Source of the DNA: Robiginitalea sp.
GTDB lineage: Bacteria; Bacteroidota; Bacteroidia; Flavobacteriales; Flavobacteriaceae
NCBI GenBank assembly: GCA_024638915.1
Contig: JAHEJJ010000017.1
Span: 1 to 47,002 of the forward strand
DNA: 47,002 bases
Direction: 5' to 3'
Shown: positions 16,099-24,592 of the stretch, piece by piece
Layout of the letters: each line of letters starts with the position of its first letter
Numbering within the stretch: position 1 is the stretch's first letter
The notes under the pieces: generated by a model
What the model was told of the DNA's origin: nothing
Databases searched by the model: none
The model's input: the letters and a program-made list of their open reading frames with translations, nothing else
Made by a program: the position numbers and the translations under genes

Positions 16099-16350
16099 AT
16101 GGCAAATCATAAGTCTGCTTTAAAGAGAATCAGAAGAAACGAGGTGGTACGTTTACGCAACAGGTATCAGCATAAGACAACACGTAATGCAATCAAGAAA
16201 TTGCGTAGCGAAACCGATAAGAAGAAAGCTGAAGCCCTTCTTCCGGATGTGGTCAGCATGATCGATAAGCTTGCAAAACGAAATATCATACATTCGAACA
16301 AGGCTGCCAACCTGAAGAGTAAACTCATGAAGCAAGTTGCTGCCCTCTAA
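16099..16350 (+). CDS. rpsT: 30S ribosomal protein S20
   Basis: An 83-residue, highly basic helical protein that binds 16S rRNA early in assembly of the small subunit. The N-terminus [21 protein letters not shown] is the typical S20 start, and the C-terminal half has [19 protein letters not shown]. Length fits the family. It lies just downstream of two tRNA-Glu genes and is followed by a clear terminator, so the tRNAs and rpsT are likely expressed from the promoter at 15701-15730. Confidence 0.98.
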   Translation: MANHKSALKRIRRNEVVRLRNRYQHKTTRNAIKKLRSETDKKKAEALLPDVVSMIDKLAKRNIIHSNKAANLKSKLMKQVAAL

Positions 16351-16374
16351 AGGAGCTTTTCAAAGAATTTTCAG

Positions 16375-16401
16375 CCCTGGCTTTTATGTCAGGGTTTTTT
16401 T
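16375..16401 (+). terminator. Rho-independent terminator after rpsT
   Basis: CCCTGGC (16375-16381) pairs with GTCAGGG (16388-16394; one G-T wobble) around TTTTAT, followed by seven T. The T run touches the stop codon of the converging SDR gene. Confidence 0.88.
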
Positions 16402-17002
16402 ATTCATAAATCCTGATAATTTCCCCTGTCCCTCTGCCTTCGACGCTCCTGATATAACCTCTCAGCATTTTCTCCATAGAAATCGGATGGTGACCCGGAA
16501 AATATCCCTTGTATTTATCTACTGCATCTTCCACCAGACCTGAAGCTACAACATTGATCCTGATATCCTGCTTCAGATCGAGCACCACCGCTTTTACAAA
16601 ACTGTGCAGCGCACCGTTGACCATTGCGGCACTAGAGGTCATGGCCACAGGATCGTCGGCCAGAATTCCCGAGCTTAGTGTAATAGAACCTCCGGGTTCG
16701 AGATAATCCCTTCCCAGGCGAACCAGATTAACCTGTCCCATCAGCTTACTTCGAAGACCTATGTGATAGTCCTCTTCTGTTAATTCATTAAAATCTGCCC
16801 ACTTTGCTTCTCCCGCAGCACATATAATAGCGTCTAGCTGGCCGGTTTTTACAAACAGAGCTGCAATACTCGAGCTTTGAGCGATATCAACCGTGAAATC
16901 TCCGCTATTCCGGCCTGCGATTAATACCTCATAATCTTTTCCAAAGTACTGTGCCAGCCTTGAACCAATAGTCCCGCCACCACCTATGATCAGTATCCTC
17001 AT
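16400..17002 (-). CDS. Short-chain dehydrogenase/reductase-like protein lacking the YxxxK motif
   Basis: A 200-residue Rossmann-fold protein of the SDR superfamily. The N-terminal dinucleotide loop is intact as IIGGGGTIGSRLAQYF, and CAAGEA takes the place of the NAG motif. LSSGIL supplies the usual Ser strand. The catalytic helix reads MTSSAAMVNGALHSFVKAV, so where Y-x-x-x-K is expected Ala and Asn are found. Short SDR proteins with an AAMVNGA pattern are known, but their reaction is not clear to me. The start ATG lies one base after the stop of the upstream membrane protein gene, so the two are translationally linked. Confidence 0.85.
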   Translation of the reverse strand: MRILIIGGGGTIGSRLAQYFGKDYEVLIAGRNSGDFTVDIAQSSSIAALFVKTGQLDAIICAAGEAKWADFNELTEEDYHIGLRSKLMGQVNLVRLGRDYLEPGGSITLSSGILADDPVAMTSSAAMVNGALHSFVKAVVLDLKQDIRINVVASGLVEDAVDKYKGYFPGHHPISMEKMLRGYIRSVEGRGTGEIIRIYE

Positions 17003-17003
17003 A

Positions 17004-17699
17004 TTATGTTCCGTTTATCGATTTTCGCCTCAACCTAATAAAACCTACGATAAAGCAACCGTACATGATCAGGATAAGCAGCAGATGAATCCTTCTTATG
17101 ATCTGATAGTCTTCACCCGACACGATATTAAAATGTCCAAGAACAATTATGGGCAGATAACCCGCTAAAAAAATCAGGATCCCGATGCTCAGCCAGGAAA
17201 GCAGATTAGAGGGGATAAACCAGTTCCCCTTTTTTGATCTCAAATACCTAAAATAGAGAACAATAGAAGTAATAAGCATAAAAGCGCCCGTAAAATAAGT
17301 AATCATCTGAAATTGTATTCGAAAATCTGAAGTGTAAAGGTTGATCAGCGAGGCAATAATAAAGATAATACTTGCTATTCGTATAAAATTCCTCGGGCCT
17401 TTTCTGTCGATACTCAACCAATATACATAGAGAAAATACAGGAAGAATATGATGTCGTAAATATTATAGATCAGCCAATTGTTATACTCCAGTACATCGC
17501 TAAGCACAAAGTCGTATTCGTCGTTCCATTTAATGATATTCCCTAGTAGTTCAGTTAGAAATGTATACATGAGCAAGATCGGGAAGTACTTATAGATACT
17601 ATCGAAGTATCTGGGATACCTCCATAGGGCTACCACCACCGCGATGGCGTAAACCGGCAGATAGGCATATTCAAGGATATAATCAATCAGCTCAAGCAA
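17004..17699 (-). CDS. Multi-pass membrane protein of unknown function
   Basis: A protein of about 231 residues with seven predicted transmembrane segments: a first near LPVYAIAVVVALW, then FPILLMYTFLTELLG, YNIYDIIFFLYFLYVYW, IASIIFIIASLINLY, MITYFTGAFMLITSIVLYF, WLSIGILIFLAGYLPII and LLLILIMYGCFIVGF, with a basic tail. The frame stays open to an ATG at 17819, but that would overlap the preceding lipoprotein by 110 bases. A TTG at 17699, eleven bases past the lipoprotein stop, starts just before the first helix and is preferred. Its 7-TM layout is reminiscent of sensor input domains, but no output domain follows. The neighbouring lipoprotein and SDR genes probably share its transcript. Confidence 0.7.
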   Translation of the reverse strand: MLELIDYILEYAYLPVYAIAVVVALWRYPRYFDSIYKYFPILLMYTFLTELLGNIIKWNDEYDFVLSDVLEYNNWLIYNIYDIIFFLYFLYVYWLSIDRKGPRNFIRIASIIFIIASLINLYTSDFRIQFQMITYFTGAFMLITSIVLYFRYLRSKKGNWFIPSNLLSWLSIGILIFLAGYLPIIVLGHFNIVSGEDYQIIRRIHLLLILIMYGCFIVGFIRLRRKSINGT

Positions 17700-17709
17700 A
17701 GTTCCATTT

Positions 17710-18402
17710 CTATTGATATGGCGGAGGGGCAGCGCCACCGTGATTGAGTACCAGGCTTCCGTTACCGTTTGAAAAATTAGATGAAGGTCTCGTACTGATT
17801 CCTCCGATAAACCCAGCATAGGCCCTGGTGTCGTTGCCAGCTCTTATACCCATACCATCAGGTCCGAATATCTCCATCTGCCCATTTAATAAAACAGCTC
17901 TCTTTTCACCTTCTTCGCCGTCTTCTGTATAAAAACCGTATTCCTCACCATTTTCATTGAGGGTAGGCTGTATAAAAAATGAATTCTGCCGTGGATGAAT
18001 CACTTCGCTTCCGTCGGAGAAGGTAGCCTTATCGGGATAGTTCGAATAGTAAAATCGAAGCGTTGAGATCTCCACCCCGGCTTTTGCGGCTTCCTGTTCT
18101 ATGTATTCCAGATACTGCTTAATGGTCTTGTAGTCATAATAGGTGTATCGTGCCACATCGAATTTGCTGGTATCTTTTTGGCTCATATTAATAGAGTCCT
18201 CAAACTTCTGAATCAGGGGTGCTCTTCGGTCAGTGTAGTTCTTATACATGTCCTGTGCTTCCTCTATACTGATGATCTGCTCGGGTGGCTCTACTTCAGC
18301 AGTTTTGGCGTTGTTTTCCTCCGCGCTTCGTTCACCACAGGAAAGCAAGATCAGGGTAGTAGCGAATAAAAATAAGGAGTGGATTTTCTTGAAATTTTTC
18401 AT
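17710..18402 (-). CDS. Lipoprotein of unknown function
   Basis: A 230-residue lipoprotein with signal MKNFKKIHSLFLFATTLILLSC (Cys 22). A helical region with EEAQDMYKNYTDRRAPLIQKFEDSI leads to a stretch with YTYYDYKTIKQYLEYIEQEAAKAGVEISTLRFYYSNYP, a pattern shared by flavobacterial hypothetical lipoproteins. Then come beta-rich segments (NSFFIQPTLNENGEEYGFY, KRAVLLNGQMEIFG) and a low-complexity Gly/Asn tail ending GGAAPPPYQ. No catalytic motif is seen. It is first of three minus-strand genes, with the membrane protein and SDR gene next. Confidence 0.8.
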   Translation of the reverse strand: MKNFKKIHSLFLFATTLILLSCGERSAEENNAKTAEVEPPEQIISIEEAQDMYKNYTDRRAPLIQKFEDSINMSQKDTSKFDVARYTYYDYKTIKQYLEYIEQEAAKAGVEISTLRFYYSNYPDKATFSDGSEVIHPRQNSFFIQPTLNENGEEYGFYTEDGEEGEKRAVLLNGQMEIFGPDGMGIRAGNDTRAYAGFIGGISTRPSSNFSNGNGSLVLNHGGAAPPPYQ

Positions 18403-18512
18403 GATAAGTGATTTTTAGGATTAACTACTAAGTAAATAGAGCGGGATAGATTTCCTCCTCTAAATGTAGTACATATTCTCATATTAGAATAATCCATGCC
18501 TTACACCAATGG

Positions 18513-18552
18513 TAAAAAAAAGAATCCTGACATTTTTAAATGCCAGGATTCT
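18513..18552 (-). terminator. Rho-independent terminator after rho
   Basis: On the minus strand a 15-bp stem (18552-18538 with 18535-18521; one mismatch) is followed by a run of eight T. It ends the rho transcript 28 bases past the stop codon. Confidence 0.9.
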
Positions 18553-18580
18553 ATTGTTTTTGAATGAAATTAAGCCTTTA

Positions 18581-20161
18581 TTACTGGCTCATGGTCAACA
18601 GGAATTCTTCATTGTTCTTTGTCTGCTTGATCCGTTGTTCCATGAATTCCATAGCCTCAACAGGATTCATATCCGCAAGGTATTTCCTCATGATCCACAT
18701 ACGCTGAACCGTAACTTCGTCGAGCAGAAGATCATCTCTACGGGTGGATGAAGACACAAGGTCTATAGCGGGGAATATCCTTCGGTTGCTGATCCTTCTG
18801 TCGAGCTGCAATTCCATATTACCCGTACCCTTGAATTCCTCAAAGATCACCTCGTCCATCTTAGAACCGGTTTCTGTAAGTGCGGTAGCGATGATCGAGA
18901 GCGATCCTCCGTTTTCTATATTCCGTGCTGCACCAAAAAATCTTTTGGGTTTGTGAAGCGCATTGGCATCGACACCACCACTCAGAACTTTTCCTGAAGC
19001 CGGCTGTACTGTATTGTACGCCCTTGCAAGTCGTGTGATGGAATCGAGCAGGATCACAACATCATGACCACATTCCACCAGTCTTTTTGCCTTTTCAAGA
19101 ACGATATTGGCCACACGAACATGTTCCGTGGCTTCTTTATCGAAAGTAGAGGCGACCACTTCGCCACTTACGTTGCGCTGCATGTCTGTGACTTCTTCGG
19201 GCCTCTCGTCGATCAACAATATGATTTGATATACCTCCGGATGATTGGCAGCTATCGCATTAGCGATGTCTTTCAGCAACATGGTCTTACCCGTCTTAGG
19301 CTGCGAGACAATCATTCCCCTCTGGCCTTTACCTATGGGTGAAAAAAGATCCATAACCCTTGTTGAAATCGTGCTCTGTCGCGCTGCAATATTGAATTTT
19401 TCCTGGGGAAATAATGGGGTTAAATGTTCGAAAGCTACCCGATCGCGTACAACCTGAGGATCCAGGCCATTGATCTTATTTACCTTGATCAGTGGAAAAT
19501 ATTTTTCACCTTCTTTCGGAGGACGAACATTACCCAGTACAGTGTCGCCGGTCTTGAGTCCGAAAAGCCTGATCTGTGATTGCGATACATAGATATCATC
19601 GGGGGAAGACAAATAGTTGTAATCCGATGATCTAAGAAAGCCATAACCATCCTGCATGATGTCCAGGACGCCCTCACTTTCAATAATGCTGTCGAATTCG
19701 TATTCCGGTTGCTTGTATTTATTCTTTAGATCTCTATCGAAATTACTCGACTTCTTATCCTGACCATTTTTATGGTGGGATGATTTTTTCTGCTGCTGAC
19801 CTTTGTGCGGACCCGAGGGTTTGTGATGTTCCTTTTTATTGTGCGGTTGCCGTCGTTGTTGTTTTTGACCTTCCTTAGGGGGCTCTTTGACATCTGCGGA
19901 AGCCTCCTTTGCTCCAGCCTCAATAGTGGCCACTTTTGCCTCCGGTTGAACTTTTTTCGCTCTTGGTGCAGGCTTATTTTCCTTTTTTTCCAGCGCGGTA
20001 ACGGTTTCCCTGACCGAATTTGGGTTACTGGCCTGGACATCTAATATCTGATAAACAAGGTCCAGCTTCTTTAGGGTTTTGTACTTGGGTACGTTTAAAT
20101 CTTTAGCGATTTGCTGAAGCTCGGGAAGCTTCTTTGCTTTTAAATCTGAAATCTCAAACAT
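18581..20161 (-). CDS. rho: Transcription termination factor Rho
   Basis: A 526-residue hexameric RNA-dependent ATPase that ends transcription. An N-terminal SAP-like helix domain (residues 1-45: [20 protein letters not shown]) is followed by an inserted low-complexity stretch of about 95 residues (about 52-148) rich in Lys, Gln, His and Pro. The cold-shock-type RNA-binding fold follows (about 155-230: [16 protein letters not shown]), then the ATPase core. The P-loop QPKTGKT is at 287-293, Walker B at [16 protein letters not shown], and the Q/R loops around [26 protein letters not shown]. Basic inserts are common in Rho of this phylum. The gene stands alone between a terminator and a 330-base upstream region. 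Confidence 0.97.
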   Translation of the reverse strand: MFEISDLKAKKLPELQQIAKDLNVPKYKTLKKLDLVYQILDVQASNPNSVRETVTALEKKENKPAPRAKKVQPEAKVATIEAGAKEASADVKEPPKEGQKQQRRQPHNKKEHHKPSGPHKGQQQKKSSHHKNGQDKKSSNFDRDLKNKYKQPEYEFDSIIESEGVLDIMQDGYGFLRSSDYNYLSSPDDIYVSQSQIRLFGLKTGDTVLGNVRPPKEGEKYFPLIKVNKINGLDPQVVRDRVAFEHLTPLFPQEKFNIAARQSTISTRVMDLFSPIGKGQRGMIVSQPKTGKTMLLKDIANAIAANHPEVYQIILLIDERPEEVTDMQRNVSGEVVASTFDKEATEHVRVANIVLEKAKRLVECGHDVVILLDSITRLARAYNTVQPASGKVLSGGVDANALHKPKRFFGAARNIENGGSLSIIATALTETGSKMDEVIFEEFKGTGNMELQLDRRISNRRIFPAIDLVSSSTRRDDLLLDEVTVQRMWIMRKYLADMNPVEAMEFMEQRIKQTKNNEEFLLTMSQ

Positions 20162-20491
20162 TGAGTATGTAATAAATTCTACTTTCTAAATATCGAAAAA
20201 TGAAGTGTATTGTTATTTGGGTATTACGTGGGAAAGATTTCCCATACGGTAAGTAGTATAACTAATAACGAGGCAATATTACAAATTATTTTCAATATAA
20301 CACCGCAAAGCCTTAATAAATTAATGTAAATTGCTGATTATCTCAATAATTCCAGGAACCACCTCAATTTAGCGCCTCTTAAAAGGAACTCACGACTATA
20401 GTAACCTTGGTATTTTGGGCTTTCTTTTTTGATTTTTCTTCTGAAATTCTTAAAAAGACCATTATTTTTGCACTTCCTAACCGAATGGAAT
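20162..20491. other. 330-base divergent upstream region of rho and the DUF4293 gene
   Basis: No coding frame with support is seen. It holds a TGGGAAA-GA-TTTCCCA inverted repeat (20229-20244), about 70 bases upstream of rho, which could form a hairpin in the rho leader or be an operator. A candidate plus-strand promoter lies at 20440-20470. No -7 match for rho itself was found. Confidence 0.5.
20440..20470 (+). promoter_or_regulatory. Candidate promoter for the DUF4293 gene
   Basis: TATTTTTG at 20463-20470 exactly fits TAnnTTTG and is followed by CAC as in the tRNA promoter at 15723. TCTG lies 19 bases upstream as a one-mismatch -33 element. The start codon at 20492 is about 15 bases beyond the expected start of the RNA. 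Confidence 0.5.
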
Positions 20492-20902
20492 ATGATCCAG
20501 AGGATTCAGTCCTTGTATTTGTTACTCATCGTGATAGTCAATGCAGTCCTGGTGCAATGGGCCGAATTATGGTCTACCTCTATGGGTAAAAGTGTATTTC
20601 TGGAAGGCGAGTTGTGGGTTGCTGCCAGCTTTTACAGCATCGCTGCCCTTGCACTTCTAAGCATTTTACTGTTTAAGAAAAGGCAAAATCAGTTTGTTCT
20701 GAACAGGCTGAATATCATATTGAATCTTTTTTTACTAGGATTTTTCGTTTACCGATCCCTAAACCTATCCGGAGAGACAGATGTTTCAGAGAAGGGTATT
20801 GGGATGTTGATTCCTGTTTTTTCTATCGTTTTACTGGTCTTGGCCAACAAGGCCATCAAAAAGGATGAGGATCTTGTAAAATCTGTGGATCGTTTGCGAT
20901 AA
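20492..20902 (+). CDS. DUF4293 family membrane protein
   Basis: A 136-residue protein beginning MIQRIQSLYLLLIVIVNAVL, the characteristic opening of DUF4293 proteins, with four hydrophobic segments (about residues 8-28, 47-70, 80-97 and 108-125) and a charged C-terminus KAIKKDEDLVKSVDRLR. Function is unknown. The frame is open further upstream to 20429, but the DUF4293 opening and a promoter element at 20463 fix the ATG at 20492. In this phylum the gene is commonly placed next to rho, as here, with truA nearby. A terminator follows. Confidence 0.88.
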   Translation: MIQRIQSLYLLLIVIVNAVLVQWAELWSTSMGKSVFLEGELWVAASFYSIAALALLSILLFKKRQNQFVLNRLNIILNLFLLGFFVYRSLNLSGETDVSEKGIGMLIPVFSIVLLVLANKAIKKDEDLVKSVDRLR

Positions 20903-20929
20903 ACCTGATATCTTAGTAGTATTAGTGCG

Positions 20930-20965
20930 AAAACCCTGATAATTCGATTTGTCAGGGTTTTTTTT
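20930..20965 (+). terminator. Rho-independent terminator after the DUF4293 gene
   Basis: AAAACCCTGA (20930-20939) pairs perfectly with TCAGGGTTTT (20952-20961) and the T run continues to 20965. The 12-base loop is AT-rich. Confidence 0.9.
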
Positions 20966-21000
20966 GTGGTAGTCTTCGAGCCGGATTCCAAGAAAATATG

Positions 21001-21432
21001 TTATACCGTGCGGTAGAATGATGATGGTTCAACAACCAGGGTGGTTAGTTCTACAATATGACCATCCGGATCGCGTGTGTATATGGATTGGAAATAGTGA
21101 TGGTCTTGAAAATCATATGAAATATCTAAGGATTCATAACGTTCCCTCGCTTTTTTAAAATCATGACGGCTTAACCTGAAGGCAAAATGATCGAGCTTTA
21201 TGTGCTTAGAATCCTTATCCGGAGCAGCTGTTTTGGGATCAGCCGGGAACAGGGCAATTCCCGTTGTTCCAGCCAATAGGAATACAGGGATCGTACCCCA
21301 TTCTTCTAACCGATAGTAAGTGAGTCCGAGAACGGACTCGTACCATTGCCTGGACCGTTCAATGTTGGCTACTCTGAGCGCAACATGATCGAGACATTCA
21401 ATGCTGAACGCCGGCGTGTTCTTAGATTCCAT
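21001..21432 (-). CDS. VOC superfamily (glyoxalase/bleomycin resistance fold) protein
   Basis: A 143-residue single VOC module of two beta-alpha-beta-beta-beta repeats. Likely metal ligands are His 16 (CLDHVALRV), the His in KLDHFAFRL and the Glu in GHIVELTT. The pattern ANIERSRQWYESVLGL is the typical first helix; YTRDPDGHIVEL is the typical end. Members act as lyases, dioxygenases or drug-binding proteins, and the substrate cannot be told here. It is 29 bases downstream of the phosphoesterase gene on the same strand. Confidence 0.88.
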   Translation of the reverse strand: MESKNTPAFSIECLDHVALRVANIERSRQWYESVLGLTYYRLEEWGTIPVFLLAGTTGIALFPADPKTAAPDKDSKHIKLDHFAFRLSRHDFKKARERYESLDISYDFQDHHYFQSIYTRDPDGHIVELTTLVVEPSSFYRTV

Positions 21433-21461
21433 GATCAGGTGTATTTGACATATTATTTCTA

Positions 21462-21956
21462 TTATCGATTTCCTAATTCGATCACCTCCAGCTCTGCGAT
21501 GTCTTTGCCATCGATAATAAACCGCAACATAGTCCGTAGCTTATGAAAACCATATTTACCACATGCACCAGGATTCATATGAAGCAAGCCCAGCTTTTTA
21601 TCGTTCATTACTTTTAGTATGTGTGAATGACCGGAAATAAACAATTGTGGCGGAGATCGATTGATTTCCTCGCGCACTGCCGGACTGTACCTCCCGGGAT
21701 ACCCCCCTATATGTGTGATCCATACATCTACCTCTTCGCATCGAAATCTTTGATGCAGAGGAAATTCTTTTTGAATGATGTGATTATCGATATTTCCGTA
21801 GACAGCAAGTAGCCTGCTTTTCTCGGATAGTGCATCGGTTACCGACAGACTCCCGATATCCCCGGCATGCCATACTTCATCGGCCTTACGGGCATACTTC
21901 AAAATGGTGTTGTCCATATGGCCGTGTGTATCGGAAAGGAGTAAAATTTTTTTCAT
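21462..21956 (-). CDS. YfcE/MJ0936-type metallophosphoesterase
   Basis: A 164-residue calcineurin-like phosphoesterase. All metal-binding motifs are present in order: LLSDTHGH (Asp 9, His 11), HAGDIG, YGNIDNH (in place of GNCD), ITHIGGYPG and SGHSHIL. The NPGACGKYGF segment is typical of the YfcE branch. These are small Mn-dependent phosphodiesterases or phosphatases of uncertain physiological substrate. The gene is upstream of the VOC gene and divergent from truA. Confidence 0.93.
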   Translation of the reverse strand: MKKILLLSDTHGHMDNTILKYARKADEVWHAGDIGSLSVTDALSEKSRLLAVYGNIDNHIIQKEFPLHQRFRCEEVDVWITHIGGYPGRYSPAVREEINRSPPQLFISGHSHILKVMNDKKLGLLHMNPGACGKYGFHKLRTMLRFIIDGKDIAELEVIELGNR

Positions 21957-22037
21957 CCTGAGCGCAGCAACGGAGATTTCACATCACATTTGAAATACAG
22001 ACGGAAATCATCTGATCAATAACATCAAAGATTCGGG

Positions 22038-22056
22038 TATATTTGTTTTAACAAAT
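22038..22056 (+). promoter_or_regulatory. truA -7 element overlapping a palindrome
   Basis: TATATTTG (22038-22045) matches TAnnTTTG exactly. It overlaps ATTTGTT-TT-AACAAAT (22041-22056), a perfect 7-bp inverted repeat that would cover the start point. No clear TTG is present at the expected -33 distance. Confidence 0.4.
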
Positions 22057-22068
22057 GTAGAGAATAGA

Positions 22069-22821
22069 TTGAGATATTTTGTACAATTTTCCTACCTGGG
22101 GACGGCCTATCATGGTTGGCAGAAGCAACCTAACGCTACTACGGTCCAGGAAGTGATGGAAAGGTGCTTTACCACTCTGTTACAAAAGCCGGTTGAACTG
22201 GTTGCAGCAGGGCGTACCGATACCGGCGTTCATGCCTATGAGATGTTTGCCCATTTCGATATTGATAGGCTCGGGGACAGCGAGTCTGTTGTGAACCGAC
22301 TTAATTCGTTCCTGCCCGGAGATATTGCTGTCAGAAAGCTCATTTCAGTAGCTTCTGATACGCATGCCCGTTTCAGCGCCCTTCAAAGAACGTATCGATA
22401 TACCATAGCCAGGCAAAAAGATCCATTCTCGCTTCAAACGACACATTATTCCAATCATAATTACGATGTTAAATCGATGAACAAAGCGGCTGAATTGCTG
22501 CTCGGCCAACAGGATTTCGAGTGTTTCTCAAAATCCAAAACCGATGTAAAAACCTTTATATGCGATGTGCGCTATGCCCGATGGGAGGAAAGGGACCATC
22601 AGCTGATATTTACGATCTCAGCTGATCGATTTCTCAGGAACATGGTAAGGGCAGTCGTCGGGACCTTGCTCGATGTGGGCATTGGTAAGAAATCCTTAAA
22701 AGATGTTAAGACTATTATAAAAAATAAGGACCGGAGTTTAGCAGGGGTCTCCGTCCCTGCAAAAGGACTATCTTTGATTCGGGTGCAATACCCTGAAGAG
22801 ATGCTTCATCACAATGGATAA
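22069..22821 (+). CDS. truA: tRNA pseudouridine synthase A
   Basis: A 250-residue enzyme that makes pseudouridine at positions 38-40 of the tRNA anticodon arm. The catalytic Asp is residue 51 in AAGRTDTGVHA. RYFVQFSYLGTAYHGWQKQP at the start and FLRNMVRAVVGTLLDVG near the end are typical. The start codon is TTG: it gives the canonical N-terminus and no in-frame ATG is near. The stop overlaps the ATG of the ABC exporter gene by eight bases, so the two are coupled. A -7 box lies 24 bases upstream of the start. Confidence 0.96.
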   Translation: MRYFVQFSYLGTAYHGWQKQPNATTVQEVMERCFTTLLQKPVELVAAGRTDTGVHAYEMFAHFDIDRLGDSESVVNRLNSFLPGDIAVRKLISVASDTHARFSALQRTYRYTIARQKDPFSLQTTHYSNHNYDVKSMNKAAELLLGQQDFECFSKSKTDVKTFICDVRYARWEERDHQLIFTISADRFLRNMVRAVVGTLLDVGIGKKSLKDVKTIIKNKDRSLAGVSVPAKGLSLIRVQYPEEMLHHNG

Positions 22822-24580
22822 AAACGCTGGTAAAGCTTTTGATTACCGACTGTTCAAAAGGTTGGTTGCCTACACCAGGCCCTATAAGCTGACTTTTTAT
22901 GGAGTGGCACTTGCCGCCATTCTTTTGTCTGCTTTTGCGGTGTTATCCCCACTAATTGTAAGTGAGATCATCGATGGGGCACTTAAAAAAAACGATGCCG
23001 AAAAACTATGGATGCTCACCATGGCCATGGGAGGCGTCCTGCTCGGGCAGGTGGTGAGCCAACTTTCATTTAATTATTATGCCAACTGGCTGGGTGAATC
23101 TGTAATCAAAGATATCCGGATCAAGCTTTTCGACCGTATGATGGGCTTTAAAATGAAGTATTTTGATAATTCATCTATCGGGGTTCTGGTTACTCGTGCC
23201 GTGGCCGATATGCAAAGGATTGGGGAGATCTTTAGTCAGGGTTTTTTCGTTATCGTGGCCGATCTTTTAAAAATGCTTGTCGTGGCTGTGGTAATGCTGA
23301 TACTGAATTGGAAACTGGCCCTGATCGTATTCCTTATTTTACCTATTATATTATATGCGACCCGCTTGTTTCAAAAAGCCATGAAGAAAGCATTTATCGA
23401 TGTAAGGGCTCAGGTTTCCAATCTGAATTCTTTTGTGCAGGAGCGGATCACAGGGATGAAAATTGTTCAGCTCTTCACCCGCGAAGCCATTGAGAGCAGG
23501 AATTTCCGGAATATCAATGAGAAGCATAAAAATGCATGGTTAAAGACTGTTTGGTACAACTCTTTTTTCTTCCCGATCGCAGATATTGTCTCTTCCATTA
23601 CCGTCGGGCTTATCGTATGGTACGGAGGGCTTCAGAATGTCACCAACCTGAAGGTCGATGAATACGGGACCATTTTTGCCTTTATATTGCTGTCAGGAAT
23701 GCTATTTCAACCCCTAAGACAGATCGCAGATAAGTTCAATACCTTACAAATGGGGATGGTAGCCGCTAATCGGGTATTTAATATTTTGGATACCGACAGC
23801 AGGATCGGTGACACCGGGTCAGAAGTCCGTGAGCATATGCTTGGTAATATCCGTTTTTCGGATGTGCGTTTCGGCTACCTGGAAGGTGAAGAAGTACTGC
23901 ATGGCATCTCATTCGATGTAAATGTTGGTGAGACTGTTGCGATCGTAGGGGCCACAGGCGCAGGAAAATCAACCATTATCAATCTCCTGAACCGTTTTTA
24001 TGAGATCGATTCAGGGACGGTACTGATCGACGGAATCGATATCGAAAACTACAAACTATCCTCACTTCGAAAGAATATCGCCATAGTTCTTCAGGATGTT
24101 TTCCTTTTTGCCGATACGATCGCTAATAATATTTCACTTAAAAACGAGGCGGTTACCTTAGACATCATTGAAGATGCTGCAAGGCAAATAGGAGTTCATG
24201 ATTTTATCAGCAGCCTTCCCGGCGGATATCAGTATAATGTGAAGGAACGCGGCACTATGCTTTCGAGTGGTCAACGACAGCTCATCGCCTTCCTGAGGGC
24301 CTATGTGAGCAATCCCAGTATCCTGGTCCTCGACGAGGCCACCTCTTCGGTGGATACCTATTCGGAGCAATTGATACAGAGGGCTACGGACAAGATCACG
24401 GAAGGACGAACTTCTATCATTATCGCTCACCGCCTGGCAACGGTAAAAAAAGCTGATAAGATCCTGGTGATGGATGCAGGCAAAATTGTCGAGACCGGGA
24501 CCCATACGGAACTCCTTAAAAACGATGGTTATTACAGCAAGCTCTACGAAGCCCAGTTCATGGCCGAAGAGACCGTATGA
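22814..24580 (+). CDS. ABC exporter, fused permease and ATPase (MsbA-like)
   Basis: A 588-residue half transporter of the type I exporter family. The membrane domain (about residues 15-320) has six hydrophobic helices with LGESVIKDIRIKLFDRMM as the usual cytoplasmic loop. The ATPase domain (about 340-580) shows Walker A GATGAGKST, Q-loop IVLQDVFLF, signature LSSGQRQLIAFLRA, Walker B ILVLDEATSSVD and the switch His in IIAHRL. It would work as a homodimer. Homologues move lipids, peptides or drugs, and the substrate here is not apparent. The start overlaps truA by eight bases, a pairing common in flavobacteria. Confidence 0.95.
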   Translation: MDKNAGKAFDYRLFKRLVAYTRPYKLTFYGVALAAILLSAFAVLSPLIVSEIIDGALKKNDAEKLWMLTMAMGGVLLGQVVSQLSFNYYANWLGESVIKDIRIKLFDRMMGFKMKYFDNSSIGVLVTRAVADMQRIGEIFSQGFFVIVADLLKMLVVAVVMLILNWKLALIVFLILPIILYATRLFQKAMKKAFIDVRAQVSNLNSFVQERITGMKIVQLFTREAIESRNFRNINEKHKNAWLKTVWYNSFFFPIADIVSSITVGLIVWYGGLQNVTNLKVDEYGTIFAFILLSGMLFQPLRQIADKFNTLQMGMVAANRVFNILDTDSRIGDTGSEVREHMLGNIRFSDVRFGYLEGEEVLHGISFDVNVGETVAIVGATGAGKSTIINLLNRFYEIDSGTVLIDGIDIENYKLSSLRKNIAIVLQDVFLFADTIANNISLKNEAVTLDIIEDAARQIGVHDFISSLPGGYQYNVKERGTMLSSGQRQLIAFLRAYVSNPSILVLDEATSSVDTYSEQLIQRATDKITEGRTSIIIAHRLATVKKADKILVMDAGKIVETGTHTELLKNDGYYSKLYEAQFMAEETV

Positions 24581-24592
24581 TGCTTTTATAAG

